64,000 nucleotides of DNA from Rathayibacter sp. VKM Ac-2879. Lineage in GTDB: Bacteria > Actinomycetota > Actinomycetes > Actinomycetales > Microbacteriaceae. Of this stretch, positions 8,819 to 17,622 are shown one piece after another. Both the position numbers and the translations under genes were made by a program. Positions within the stretch are counted from its first letter, which is position 1. Each line of letters begins with the position of its first letter. The stretch is from the NCBI RefSeq assembly GCF_015351245.1, contig NZ_JADKSO010000004.1, positions 186,001-250,000 on the forward strand, given 5' to 3'. Below the pieces are notes generated by a model that was not told the DNA's origin, did not search any database, and worked only from the letters and a program-made list of their open reading frames with translations.

Positions 8819-8850
8819 GAACGGCCCGCTTCGGCGGGCCGTTCTCGTTT
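8819..8850 (+). terminator. intrinsic terminator after tRNA-Arg
   Basis: An 11-bp perfect stem (8819-8829 with 8834-8844) closed by a UUCG loop and followed by TCGTTT. It lies 19 bases past the tRNA. Confidence 0.85.
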
Positions 8851-9309
8851 GTCCGGATCGCTCTCTGAGGTTTCTCACTCATGGTCGGTGCGATCTCCTT
8901 CCGCAAAGTTCGCGAGTCGATCGAAAAGGGCGAGACCAGAGGCCGTTCTTCGACTGCGGGTCGTGAGCCCGTGCACAATGGTGATGGCCGCGCTGTTCTC
9001 GCTGGCGGTCGGCAACCTGGCGGCGGTGTCACACGCCGGTTCAACGTCCGACGTGCCTCGGCGGCGCGCTCCGAGATTCGCAATGCTGTGCACCCAAGTG
9101 GTCGTCGGAGGCGTTGGTGTGCCCTTGTGTGCTTACCCAGGATGACGGGGTGAGGCATCTGGTCAAGGCAATGAGGTGTCGCGGGCGCGCGCCTGGTAAT
9201 TCTTGGTTTCAAGTATCGGTTCAGTAGCATTCGTCGTTCAAGTGAAAACCACCGAGGACGACCCCGCGCATCCAATATCTTTCTGCGTCGACAAGAGGAG
9301 TAGATTCTT
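8851..9309. other. gene-free stretch, falling GC content
   Basis: No reading frame here has the composition of its neighbours. GC content falls markedly from about 9180 onward. This looks like decayed or recently acquired DNA between tRNA-Arg and the broken gene at 9310. Confidence 0.5.
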
Positions 9310-9663
9310 TTGAGCAATTTGTCACCATATGCAAAATGGTCGACAGGTCACACGGAGTATGGAAGAGGAGACATCTCACTTCCCCACCTTATTGACATAT
9401 GGGCAGTGCGGTGTCTGGTGTTTCGGGAGCAAGCAACTGAAGCGGATTCCTCTTCGAATCCGTGGGGAATTTAGAATATTGTCGGAACGTATCACGTTCG
9501 AAATGCCGTACAGGAGGCGTTGCGAGTAGTCACTGGACAAAATGCGAGCCCAGCTGGTAAATCCGGCGTCGCCACACTAGACGCTGTAGATTTGCTTTGG
9601 ACCGAGTTCTGCCAGACGGGTGCACGGCAGATTTTGGACGCATACGCGCCAGATTCGTTCTAG
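9310..9663 (+). pseudogene. small gene of unknown function with an in-frame amber codon
   Basis: Reading from a TTG at 9310, with AAGAGGAG nine bases ahead, gives 54 sensible residues (SNLSPYAKWSTGHTEYGRGD...), then TAG at 9472-9474, then 62 more sensible residues in the same frame (NIVGTYHVRNAVQEALRVV...LDAYAPDSF) to TAG at 9661. Both halves have protein-like composition, while the other two frames are poor. I therefore read it as one 117-codon gene broken by a nonsense mutation rather than two genes. I do not recognise the family. Its GC content is well below the window average, which suggests transfer. It is convergent with a broken barstar-like gene. Confidence 0.55.
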
Positions 9664-9769
9664 GAGGGTATCAGTCAAGTTTCTCCTCTTCGATGCGACG
9701 GCAACGGGCTGGGAATAGTGTCGCGCTGGTCGACGCACGTGACGGGCGTGGCTCGGCTGCTGACGGCCG

Positions 9770-10172
9770 TCAGGGGATCAGAGCATTGTCGCGCGCACCG
9801 AAAAGGAACACCGAGTCGAATCGGAATGCCTTCACCGGGCTGTTCTCCCAGCTCTGCCCGGTGACGGCTCAGCAGCCGGCGGAAAGTAGCGCGTTCCGCC
9901 GGTTCGCCGGCGAGTACGAAAGTGGCGTGCTCGATCACCGTGAGGTATGAGAACGCCTGAAACCATGCCAGGTCTCGGATGTACTCGTGGAAGGCCGGCC
10001 GGTTCTCGCCCGGGGTCGGAAAGGAGAAATGGTGGCCGTAATGCTCCCAGAGGTCGTCCGCTGTACGCATCGCGCGTCCATCGAGTCGAACGAGCCCACC
10101 GTCTTCCACGGCGGACTCGATCGCTGCCTCCAGGTCGGCGAAGCGATGCGCCAGTTCATCCCGCGGAGGCAT
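9770..10172 (-). pseudogene. barstar-like protein, frameshifted near the C terminus
   Basis: From ATG 10172 the first ~115 residues match the barstar pattern: GGLVRLDGRAMRTADDLWEH, then FSFPTPGENRPAFHEYIRDLAW, then SYLTVIEHATFVLAGEPAE. Barstar-family proteins inhibit barnase-type RNases. After about residue 115 the open frame turns into unlikely sequence for 50 residues. The +1 frame instead gives SWENSPVKAFRFDSVFLFG and a stop at 9770, which is the hydrophobic final strand expected of the fold. I infer a one-base insertion (or two-base deletion) near 9850. It starts three bases after the TetR stop, so both would be co-transcribed. No barnase-like gene is seen nearby. Confidence 0.65.
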
Positions 10173-10175
10173 CCA

Positions 10176-10757
10176 CTATGGGACAGTCGCGATGCCGCGG
10201 ATGACGATGCTCTCGAGCGCCCGGACGGCGCTGCCGGTAGGAATGCTCCCCCGTTCGAACACTGTCATCGCCATCATCCCTATGCGGATGTCTTCGGTCG
10301 TGATGTCCGCTCGTAGGGCACCGCTGGCCCGCGACGCGATGACGAGGCGATCGAGGGCAGCGGCGTGCTCGCGGCGGGCCCGGGCGGAGGGTCCGTCGCT
10401 GCCCGACAGGTCCATCACGACGCGGAGCAAGCCCGGGTGGTCGATCTGTCGCCCCGCGAACCAGTGGATGACCGAAACGAGACCAACCCACGGGTCAGGC
10501 TCGTTCACGGCGGCGCGGACAGCGGACGCGCACCGCACGACCTCGTCGGCGACCACTGCTTCGAGAAGGTCGGTCTTCGTCGGGAAGTGTCGGTAGGCGG
10601 TCGCGATGCCCACGTTCGCCTCGCGTGCGATGGCGCGCATCGACACGTTCAAGCCGTCTCGCTGGAGCGCACGGGTCGCAGCGTCCGTCAGCCGGATGCG
10701 GTTCCGTTCCTTGTCGGCACGCGGCGTATGAGTCATCTGGGTCAGAGACCGTTCCAC
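10176..10757 (-). CDS. TetR/AcrR-family transcriptional regulator
   Basis: 193 residues. The N-terminal HTH is clear: RIRLTDAATRALQRDG, then VSMRAIAREANVGIATAYRHFPTKTDLLEAVV (helix-turn-helix with the AYRHFPTK signature). The C terminus is an all-helical ligand-binding domain. The start is either GTG 10757 or ATG 10736; the shorter form loses only seven residues ahead of the HTH. It is divergent from an oxidoreductase gene at 10834, which is its likely target. Confidence 0.9.
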   Translation of the reverse strand: MERSLTQMTHTPRADKERNRIRLTDAATRALQRDGLNVSMRAIAREANVGIATAYRHFPTKTDLLEAVVADEVVRCASAVRAAVNEPDPWVGLVSVIHWFAGRQIDHPGLLRVVMDLSGSDGPSARARREHAAALDRLVIASRASGALRADITTEDIRIGMMAMTVFERGSIPTGSAVRALESIVIRGIATVP

Positions 10758-10782
10758 TTCCGCTCGATCCGGAGTCGATGTT

Positions 10783-10799
10783 CCTAGGTGCTCCTACGG
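10783..10799. promoter_or_regulatory. candidate TetR operator
   Basis: CCTAGG (10783-10788) and CCTACGG (10793-10799) sit in the 76-bp gap between the TetR gene and the divergent oxidoreductase. Both are near-palindromic half sites four bases apart. Placement supports an operator; the sequence alone is weak evidence. Confidence 0.3.
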
Positions 10800-10833
10800 T
10801 AACTGCATCAACCACCAAGGGAAGGCAGCTCGC

Positions 10834-11772
10834 ATGATCGCCGTTCAGTTCGACCGGCCCGGACCATCCAGCGTGCTCCACCTCGGAGAGCGGCCGATGC
10901 CCACAGTGTCGGACGGCGACATCCTCGTGCAGGTGCGAGCGGCGGGGGTCTCACCCATTGACCTGTCCCTGCGTGCCGGCACGTCAGCGCTCACCGCATC
11001 GTTGCCTGTGCCGCACGTCACCGGCATCGACGCCGCCGGTGTGGTCGTCGAGAGAGGACGAGGTGTCTCCGGCGTGGAACTCGGGGACGAGGTCTTCGGG
11101 ACGGTGACCCTCTCGCGCTTCGGCGGTGCGGCGGCGGAGTTCGCCGTCCTGGCACACTGGGGCCAGAAGCCTTCGGCCTGGTCGTGGGAGGAAGCGTGCG
11201 CCGCGGGATCGGCAGTTGAGACCGCCACTCGCGCTCTTGACCTGCTCGATGTCTTCCCCGGCGCGAACGTCGTCGTGGAGGGCGCGGCGGGCGGCATCGG
11301 CTCGATCGCCGCGCAACTCGCTGTCGCACGTGGCGCGCGCGTGTTCGGCGCCGCACGAGAAGAGTCCTTGCACGTCGTCGCGGCGTTGCCGGGCGTGACG
11401 GCCGTCCGTAGCGGCGAGGACTGGCATGGTGTCCTGCGAAGAGCGGGAGTCGATCGTGTCGATGCTGCCCTCGATGCGCGCGGCGGCGGCGCGCTACCCG
11501 CCCTGATCGCCGCGGCCGGCAGTGCGGACCGTGTGGTCACGATCGCGGATGGGGACGCCGCGAAGTATGGCGTCCGGTTCACTCGCGGCGCCCTCGCCGG
11601 AGAGCCTTCCGGGTATCACGGGTTGCAGATCCTCGCCGAGCTCACCCGGAGTGCGCCGATCACCGTGCCGGTGCGTGCCTCGTATCCGTTCTCGCAAGCC
11701 GCAGAAGCACACGATGCGGCCGAGCGTCGCCCCCGGTGGGGGAAGGTCGCGATGGTCAACGACCAGTCGTGA
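10834..11772 (+). CDS. NAD(P)H-dependent quinone oxidoreductase-like (MDR family)
   Basis: 312 residues. It has a GroES-like N-terminal domain (ILVQVRAAGVSPIDLSLRAG, then GIDAAGVVVERGRGVSGVELGDEVFG) and a Rossmann domain with VVVEGAAGGIGSIAAQLA. The zinc ligands of alcohol dehydrogenases are absent, as in the zeta-crystallin/quinone oxidoreductase branch. It is probably a cytoplasmic NADPH-dependent reductase of quinones or reactive carbonyls. GGGAAGG lies ahead of ATG 10834. Regulation by the divergent TetR is likely. Confidence 0.87.
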   Translation: MIAVQFDRPGPSSVLHLGERPMPTVSDGDILVQVRAAGVSPIDLSLRAGTSALTASLPVPHVTGIDAAGVVVERGRGVSGVELGDEVFGTVTLSRFGGAAAEFAVLAHWGQKPSAWSWEEACAAGSAVETATRALDLLDVFPGANVVVEGAAGGIGSIAAQLAVARGARVFGAAREESLHVVAALPGVTAVRSGEDWHGVLRRAGVDRVDAALDARGGGALPALIAAAGSADRVVTIADGDAAKYGVRFTRGALAGEPSGYHGLQILAELTRSAPITVPVRASYPFSQAAEAHDAAERRPRWGKVAMVNDQS

Positions 11773-11822
11773 ACCGCGCCTGACGAACACAGCGAGGCTC
11801 CCGGACGGGGCCTGGTCGTCGG

Positions 11823-12821
11823 CTACGTGCCCGAAGGCGGGGTGCTCGTGCTCGTTGTCGCGTAGCGCGCGGCGAGCGTTGCGAAGGCGGAGGCGAGCTC
11901 GGGTGGACCGATGACCTGCATCTCGACCTCGAACCTGCCGAACGAGGCAGCGAGCGCTCCCCAGGACCAGGAACCTGATTCAAGGGTGCAGGTGTGCTCG
12001 TCGATGCTGGTGACCGTCCCGTCGCCGGCGAAGGGGAGAACATCGCGTGCCGGGAGATGCAGGAGGACGATGCCGCGGCAGGGCCACGCGTTGGTCGTAG
12101 CGCCTTTGAAGCGGGCGGAGACGAATTCGTCGACGTTGCCGCCCGGCACGGAGCGCGGGATGAATCGCGGCCCGTGAGGCGTGCGGGGGTGGACGCGGCC
12201 GACGCCGTAGAGGCGCCAGTCGTCGCGGTCGAGATCCCAGGCGACGAGATACCACCGCCCGTGGGACGTGACGAGGTGATGCGGCTCCGCGCGGCGGGAC
12301 GGAAGGAATTGCTGGTCATCGGCCCCTGCGGCGTCACGGGAGCGGTAGTCGAAGCGCAGGGTTTCGTGATCGCGGATGGCGTGTGCGAGTGTGACGAGAA
12401 CGTCGAGTGAGACGTCGTCCGGTGGGGCGTCTCCCGGGCGGCGGACCGCGGTCACCTCGAGCGCGTCGAGACGATGCCGGAGTCGGGATGGCATCACTTG
12501 GCGGATCGTACCGAGGGCGCGGACAGCAGCGTCCTCGACTCCAGCGCCGAAGGCGGGCGCTGCCTGGAGGGCGATGGCCACCGCGACGGTCTGGTCATCG
12601 TCGAACAGGAGCGGTGGGAGTTCGCTGCCGGCGTCGAGACGGTAGCCGCCGACCGGACCCCTGGTGGCCTGGATGCTGTAGCCCATCTCCCGTAGCCGGT
12701 CGATGTCACGACGAACCGTGCGGGCGCTGATGTCCAACCGGGACGCCAGGAGCGACCCCGGCCAGTCTCGGCGGGTTTGCAGGAGCGACAACAGGTTCAG
12801 CAGCCGGGATGTCGTCGTCAT
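11823..12821 (-). CDS. HTH/WYL-domain transcriptional regulator (YafY type)
   Basis: 332 residues. It has an N-terminal HTH_11 domain (RLLNLLSLLQTRRDWPGSLLASRLDISARTVRRDIDRLREMGY), a linker GPVGGYRLD typical of this group, a central WYL domain (LRFDYRSR...RRAEPHHLVTSHGRWYLVAWDLDRDDWRLY) and a C-terminal WCX-like extension. WYL domains bind nucleic-acid or small ligands. TACCGT (12828-12833, minus strand) ends six bases before the ATG, suggesting a leaderless mRNA. It is divergent from the VOC gene at 12921, a common pairing. Confidence 0.9.
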   Translation of the reverse strand: MTTTSRLLNLLSLLQTRRDWPGSLLASRLDISARTVRRDIDRLREMGYSIQATRGPVGGYRLDAGSELPPLLFDDDQTVAVAIALQAAPAFGAGVEDAAVRALGTIRQVMPSRLRHRLDALEVTAVRRPGDAPPDDVSLDVLVTLAHAIRDHETLRFDYRSRDAAGADDQQFLPSRRAEPHHLVTSHGRWYLVAWDLDRDDWRLYGVGRVHPRTPHGPRFIPRSVPGGNVDEFVSARFKGATTNAWPCRGIVLLHLPARDVLPFAGDGTVTSIDEHTCTLESGSWSWGALAASFGRFEVEMQVIGPPELASAFATLAARYATTSTSTPPSGT

Positions 12822-12920
12822 GTCTTCACGGTAGATCCGATTGAGGACAGAAACTGACCTCTATGGGAGGCAGGGTCGTCTCATCGAGCCGATCGGCCGA
12901 GACACCCTCAAGGAGCAGCG

Positions 12921-13376
12921 ATGACCATTCAGACGACCACCCACCTCAACTTCCGTGGCGACGCGCGCCGAGCGCTCGAGTTCTACCAGTCGGTATTCGG
13001 TGGCCACATCGTGATCACCACCTCCGCGGACTTCGGCATGCCGGCGGACATGCCCGGCGCCGACAAGGTCGTGTTCGGTCTCGTCGCTGCGGAGAACGGC
13101 TTCCGCGTGATGGGGTATGACATCCCCGGGCGCACCGAAGGCTCCATCGTCGGCGGCGGCTCGACCCGTCGAGAGAACAACACCACGATCACCGATCAGG
13201 CCCTGTTCCTCTCGATCGGCTCCGACACCCTCGACGAGCTCCAGGGGTACTGGGATGCGCTTGCGATCGGCGCCACGATCGTCGAGCCGCTGACCGCATC
13301 GGCCTGGAGCGCCGGCTTCGGCATGCTCACCGACCGATTCGGTGTCACCTGGAGCGTCAGCGTCACCGCGGCGTAA
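12921..13376 (+). CDS. VOC-family (PhnB-like) protein
   Basis: 151 residues with the PhnB-like glyoxalase fold: TTTHLNFRGDARRALEFYQSVFGG at the N terminus, then FGLVAAENGFRVMGYDIPG, QALFLSIGSDTLDELQGYW and the closing GFGMLTDRFGVTWSVSV. The usual metal-ligand positions are only partly kept, as in many PhnB-like proteins that are not glyoxalases. AAGGAGCAGCG precedes the ATG. Probably controlled by the divergent WYL regulator; substrate unknown. Confidence 0.85.
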   Translation: MTIQTTTHLNFRGDARRALEFYQSVFGGHIVITTSADFGMPADMPGADKVVFGLVAAENGFRVMGYDIPGRTEGSIVGGGSTRRENNTTITDQALFLSIGSDTLDELQGYWDALAIGATIVEPLTASAWSAGFGMLTDRFGVTWSVSVTAA

Positions 13377-13387
13377 CCGCGGTCCTG

Positions 13388-13418
13388 CCGCGGCGCGGCG
13401 TCACAGACCGCGCCGCGG
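13388..13418. terminator. GC-rich hairpin after the VOC gene
   Basis: An 11-bp perfect stem (13388-13398 with 13408-13418) and a nine-base loop, 12 bases past the VOC stop. There is no T run, so termination is likely but not certain. Confidence 0.5.
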
Positions 13419-13582
13419 CTCTCGTCCAGCTGCCGTCCGACCGAGGAGCATCCACCACGCATGAGCGCACGGCAAGGACTTCACGGCCTGGCGTCTTCAC
13501 TCCTGTGCCAGAGAGCGAGAGGTTGTGCAACACTCGCCGTTGACCACGGCGTCCCCGCGTACTTCGTGCGTCGTCGATGGTC

Positions 13583-13640
13583 CGGCACCCGCCGCTGGCT
13601 TCTCCCCAGATACCTCGGCGGCGGGTGCCGTCTTCTTCTC
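13583..13640. terminator. hairpin between convergent VOC and ABC genes
   Basis: A 12-bp perfect stem (13583-13594 with 13619-13630) with a 24-base loop, followed on the plus strand by TCTTCTTCTC. The 305 bases between the VOC stop and the ABC stop at 13682 hold this and the hairpin at 13388; I see no gene there. Confidence 0.5.
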
Positions 13641-13681
13641 CCGCACCGGTGCGGTGGGTGAGAAGCGTGTGCCGTCTCCGG

Positions 13682-15616
13682 TCAGTTCTTGATCGCGTTC
13701 GCGGGTTCTTGGCGGCCAGCAGCCCAAGCAGGAACGATGGCGCTGACAATTCCGGTCAGCGCGCCGAGGGCGATGCTCACAGGCGTGAGGCTCGGGGGTA
13801 GCAGGGCCGTCCAGCCCTGCGCGTAGGCGGCGACGACGGTGGTGACGGTGCCGAGGACGGCGCCGGTGATGCCTCCGATCACGCCGATGATCAGGCCTTC
13901 GCAGAGGAAGAGACGTGCGACGTCGTTGCGGCTCGCTCCGATCGCACGGCGCAGCGCGATCTCCGCTGCGCGGGCGTGGACAGAGAGATACATCGTCGTG
14001 GAGGCGCTGATTGTGGCGAGGGTGAGGAGGACGGCTGAGATGAGTCCGATGAGAGAGCCGAGATCGGTGGAGACGCCGTAGCGCAACGCCCGGAGGTCGG
14101 CGACGGTCTCGACGGTGAAGCGTCCGGGATTACCGGGATCCATAGCCAGAGGCAGCGCTTCCGCGAGAGGGGCTGGATATCCGGGTTCTGTGCGCACCAA
14201 GAGGGACACGGACACGCTTGGCGAGCTCGCGAGGACGTCGGGGGACACGACGATCGTGTTGTCGATTCCCGGAGCTCGTGCCCCTGCCGTGAGCGTTCCG
14301 ACGACGGAGACGCGGCGATCGTTGATCCACATCGCAGCGCCCGGACCTGGAGAGGACGTGTCGAGAGCACGCGCTGCGGCGGTGCCGAGCAAGGCGATGC
14401 CAGTGACAGGAGAGGTGGCGAGCAGCCCGCGAGTGTCAGGGCCGTCAGGCACCGCGCCGACGAGCCGGAGGTAGGTGGGGTCGGCGCTGATCAGTTGGAG
14501 CGACGCCGTGGGTTCCTCCTCGGTAGTGCTCAGATGCCGGATGTGCGCGGCTTCGACGCCAGCTTGCGCGAGGTAGCCGACATCGACGACGTGGGGGAGG
14601 GCACGAGCGGAGGCGATCCAGTCCTCGAGCTGTGTCGTACCGCCGGTGAGGAGGTCCGCCCCGCCCGGGACGGTGATCCGCACCTCGTCGAGCGCCGCTG
14701 CAGTGAGACGCTGCGACACCTGAGCGGAGGCGCTCTCGCTGACGCCGAGAGCAGCGATGAGGCCACCGACTCCTAGCGTGAATGCGACAGTGAGCAACCC
14801 TGTCCGCACATAGCGCGCAGAGAGGGAGGTCACGGCCTCGCCGAGGTCGTCCGCGAGGCTCTCGTCGAGCCGCCGCCGCGCCATGACCCGACGGGTGGGT
14901 GCGGCTGGTTCTGTCGGTCGTGAGGGACGCGAACCGGTGTCAGAGACGACGCGGCCGTCCGTGATGCGGATCTGACGGTGCGCCCGAGCGGCCAGATCGG
15001 CATCGTGGGTGATCAGGATGACCGTGGTTCCCGTGGCATGGAGGATGAGTAGGCGCTGAAGGACGTTCTCTCCGGTGACGGAGTCGAGATTGCCGGTGGG
15101 CTCGTCGGCGAAGATCACCTCTGGACGGGTTGCGACCGCCCGCGCGATGGCGAGTCGTTGGCGCTCTCCGCCGGAGAGCAGTCTCGCATCCGTGGCGGCG
15201 CGATGGTCGATGCCGACCAACTGAAGTGCACGCCTCGCCTCCGTGCCGCGATCGCGGAGGGGGACGCCTTGGATGCGCAGCCCCAGCGCGGCGTTGTCGA
15301 TCACGCTGTCGTGCCCGAGGACGAAGGAGGACTGAAAGACGAACCCGAACCGATGTGACCGCAGACGGTTCCGGCGCCGCTCTGGCAAGCCGGCCGTGTC
15401 GATGCCATCGATGAAGAAAGCGCCAGCGGTGGGGCGGTCGAGCAGCCCGAGGATGTTGAGCAGAGTGCTCTTCCCGGCCCCGGAGGTGCCGACGATGGCG
15501 ACGAACTCGCCCGGGTAGATATCGAAGGAGATGTCACGGATGCCGCCGGTGGAGGTGGAACCGAACGTTCTCGTGATGTTCCGCAGCGACAACAGCGGCG
15601 GGGTACTGGTGGTCAT
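13682..15616 (-). CDS. ABC transporter, ATPase fused to FtsX-type permease (MacB-like)
   Basis: 644 residues. The N-terminal ATPase has Walker A GTSGAGKST (about 42-50), signature LSGGERQR, Walker B VIFADEPTGNLDS and the H-loop ILITHDAD, matching the MacB/LolD group. After a linker comes a first TM helix (VAFTLGVGGLIAALGV, near 285), a large extracytoplasmic MacB_PCD-like region, and three C-terminal TM helices (LIGLISAVLLTLATIS; IGVIGGITGAVLGTV; IALGALTGIVSAIVPAW). Such proteins drive export of peptides or reshape envelope complexes. It overlaps the adaptor gene by four bases and ends the operon 17949-13682. Confidence 0.9.
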   Translation of the reverse strand: MTTSTPPLLSLRNITRTFGSTSTGGIRDISFDIYPGEFVAIVGTSGAGKSTLLNILGLLDRPTAGAFFIDGIDTAGLPERRRNRLRSHRFGFVFQSSFVLGHDSVIDNAALGLRIQGVPLRDRGTEARRALQLVGIDHRAATDARLLSGGERQRLAIARAVATRPEVIFADEPTGNLDSVTGENVLQRLLILHATGTTVILITHDADLAARAHRQIRITDGRVVSDTGSRPSRPTEPAAPTRRVMARRRLDESLADDLGEAVTSLSARYVRTGLLTVAFTLGVGGLIAALGVSESASAQVSQRLTAAALDEVRITVPGGADLLTGGTTQLEDWIASARALPHVVDVGYLAQAGVEAAHIRHLSTTEEEPTASLQLISADPTYLRLVGAVPDGPDTRGLLATSPVTGIALLGTAAARALDTSSPGPGAAMWINDRRVSVVGTLTAGARAPGIDNTIVVSPDVLASSPSVSVSLLVRTEPGYPAPLAEALPLAMDPGNPGRFTVETVADLRALRYGVSTDLGSLIGLISAVLLTLATISASTTMYLSVHARAAEIALRRAIGASRNDVARLFLCEGLIIGVIGGITGAVLGTVTTVVAAYAQGWTALLPPSLTPVSIALGALTGIVSAIVPAWAAGRQEPANAIKN

Positions 15617-16728
15617 GAGAGCATCACCACGTCTCCCTCAGCGAGGGCTCCTTCCTCGATCGCCGCCCATCCGCCTCCGCTGCGATCGACCGTGACCGCG
15701 ACCCGCTCGGAGGAGGTCTTCCCGTCGGTGACGACTCGTCGGCTGACGTAGTCGCCCTCGTTGTCCTGCCGGATCGCGGTGAGGGGAACCGCGAGGGCTT
15801 CCTCGTCGGCGCCGGCGGAGAGCACAGTGACCGATGCGCCTGGGGGAAGCGCGAGGAAGGCGGGATCGGTGGAGCTCAGGAGGACGTCGCGTCCGGGGAG
15901 CTGTCCGTTGGATCCCGCGGTGAACTCCCCGATCGACGTGACTGTGACAGGGAACGTCGCGGTTCCCGCCTGCGCGGTGAGTGTGATGTCGGGAGTGAGC
16001 TGCGCGGAGGCGACCGCGTCGGCGCGGAACGTGACCGAGTTCGGGGCCGTCCTGACGGTGATCAAGGGCGTGTCGCTCGCGAGTGTGGTGCCGACCTCGG
16101 CGGCAGAGACGAGAGCGCCGCTCGCAGTGGCGGTCCCCAACAGTTGTACCGCGGGGATGGTCGTCGTCTTCTTCCCGTCGGGTGCGACCTCCTCCGGCAG
16201 TGCGAAGCCGGCGTCCTCAAAGAGGGTCTCGAGAGCATTCGTCGTCGACCAGTCGATCCAGCCGCTCACGTCGATGTCGGCGCCTGCCGTGTTCAGCGCG
16301 TGTTGCAGCGCCTCGACGTCGTCACCTCGATCACCTGCGCGCAGATCGCGGTACAGCGGAAGAGGTCCCGTGAACACGAAGTAGGGCGCTCCAGCGATCA
16401 CCGCGACCAGGTCGCCCGAGGCCAGGGTCTCCCCAGCTGTCAGCTCTTGTCGGGTGACGACGGGCACGTCCGGCAGCGCTCGCGCCGTGACGGAGATGAG
16501 AGGGCTCTCCTTCACTTCTCCCGCGTAAGAGGACCGGGAGTCGACCACGCGGCGCTGGACTGTCGTCGTGGCCGCCACGTCCTCCTGAGCGGCCGCAAGG
16601 GCAGCACGCTCCGGAGGATGGATGAACCGGCCCGCGAGGAAGGAGCCGGCCGTCGCAATCAGGAGGACGGCGCCAAAGACCGCCACGCGCCAGGGGTGAC
16701 GGAGTCTGCGCAGATTCCCCTCAACCAT
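15613..16728 (-). CDS. peptidoglycan-binding HlyD-like adaptor
   Basis: 371 residues. An N-terminal membrane anchor (VAVFGAVLLIATAGSFLAGRFI) is followed by an extracytoplasmic part containing a PG_binding_1 domain (LRAGDRGDDVEALQHALNTAGADIDVSGWIDWSTTNALETLF, about residues 135-175) and HlyD/RND-adaptor-like beta-barrel strands toward the C terminus (VTVLSAGADEEALAVPLTAIRQ). This is the actinobacterial form of a periplasmic adaptor that links a MacB-type ABC protein to the cell wall. It overlaps the lipoprotein gene upstream by eight bases and the ABC gene downstream by four, so translation is coupled. Confidence 0.85.
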   Translation of the reverse strand: MVEGNLRRLRHPWRVAVFGAVLLIATAGSFLAGRFIHPPERAALAAAQEDVAATTTVQRRVVDSRSSYAGEVKESPLISVTARALPDVPVVTRQELTAGETLASGDLVAVIAGAPYFVFTGPLPLYRDLRAGDRGDDVEALQHALNTAGADIDVSGWIDWSTTNALETLFEDAGFALPEEVAPDGKKTTTIPAVQLLGTATASGALVSAAEVGTTLASDTPLITVRTAPNSVTFRADAVASAQLTPDITLTAQAGTATFPVTVTSIGEFTAGSNGQLPGRDVLLSSTDPAFLALPPGASVTVLSAGADEEALAVPLTAIRQDNEGDYVSRRVVTDGKTSSERVAVTVDRSGGGWAAIEEGALAEGDVVMLS

Positions 16729-17575
16729 GAGACGCGATGTAGTCGCGCAGCGCGGCGAGGCGCTCCTGGTTCTTCGTCTTCAGGTCGTTCAGCGCTGCCT
16801 GGTTGGCGGCGACGAGCGGCGCCTGATACGAGGCCTCGAGATCTCCCAGCGTCTGAGTCAGACCGGTCTCGTTGTTGCAGCGAGCCTCGGTGTAGGCGAC
16901 GCGGATCTCCTCCTCCTTATTCGTGGACGCACTGTCCGTCGCGGCAGCGAGGTCGTTGCCCTGACGCGAGCTCCATTCGTTCGCCCCTGTGCGTGGTTCA
17001 AGACCGGCATCGCGCAGGCACTGCCACCACGACTCACGAGCGTCCTGCCAGGCGGGATCGGCGGAGGCCGCGTTGTATGCCTCCGTCTGGAGGCGGGGCA
17101 CGAGAGAGTCGGTGAGCTCGTCGTTACCAGGTGTCAGCGACTCGACTTCCGGATCTGATTGCGACGTGCAGGTGAGAGAGGCGGCGTCCCACGGGGCGCC
17201 GCCTGCCTTTTTATCGGCGTCGATGGCCGCATCGATCGCGGAAGGCGCTGCTCCGTATCCGTAGAGGCGTGCCTGATCTTCATCCCAGATCCCGTAGGTG
17301 CGATCTCCGACCTTCGAGACGCTGGTGTCCTCGACAGATGCCGCGGAATAGACGAATCCCGCTTTTTTCATGCACTGCGCCACAGAGATATCAGCGGCAT
17401 GGTTCGCCAAGCCGATAGCCGAAGAGGAATCGAAGAAGCTGTACTCACTCAGCGGAAGAACGATCTCTCCTGAGCTCCGATCCAGCAGAGCGTGTGCGGA
17501 AGGATCGCGAGTGAGGGGTGCACTGCCGGCACTCTGAGAGCACCCCGCCAGCGCCAGCGGAACGACCGCGAGCAA
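16721..17575 (-). CDS. secreted lipoprotein of unknown function
   Basis: About 285 codons. A lipobox LALAGC follows a hydrophobic run, and the encoded sequence just upstream is Arg-rich (RPRRR), a normal signal n-region. However, there is no ATG, GTG or TTG in that frame between the crystallin-like gene and the TTG at 17575, which would drop the arginines. The start is therefore unresolved. The mature part has several Cys (VAQCMKKAGF, LTCTSQS, WWQCLRDAGLEPR, EARCNNE) that could pair outside the cell. I do not recognise the family. Its place between crystallin and adaptor genes points to a role in the same export system. Confidence 0.7.
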   Translation of the reverse strand: MLAVVPLALAGCSQSAGSAPLTRDPSAHALLDRSSGEIVLPLSEYSFFDSSSAIGLANHAADISVAQCMKKAGFVYSAASVEDTSVSKVGDRTYGIWDEDQARLYGYGAAPSAIDAAIDADKKAGGAPWDAASLTCTSQSDPEVESLTPGNDELTDSLVPRLQTEAYNAASADPAWQDARESWWQCLRDAGLEPRTGANEWSSRQGNDLAAATDSASTNKEEEIRVAYTEARCNNETGLTQTLGDLEASYQAPLVAANQAALNDLKTKNQERLAALRDYIASHG

Positions 17576-17622
17576 CGCGACGAGGACCCGGCGCCGTGGG
17601 CGGCCGGGTCCCCGTGCGGCTG

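Noticed and set aside
8133-9317. A 394-codon minus-strand frame running through tRNA-Arg
   Set aside because: It contains GGIRTPNLLIRSQMLYPL, the well-known false peptide obtained by translating the antisense of this tRNA; the MOSC gene uses another frame.
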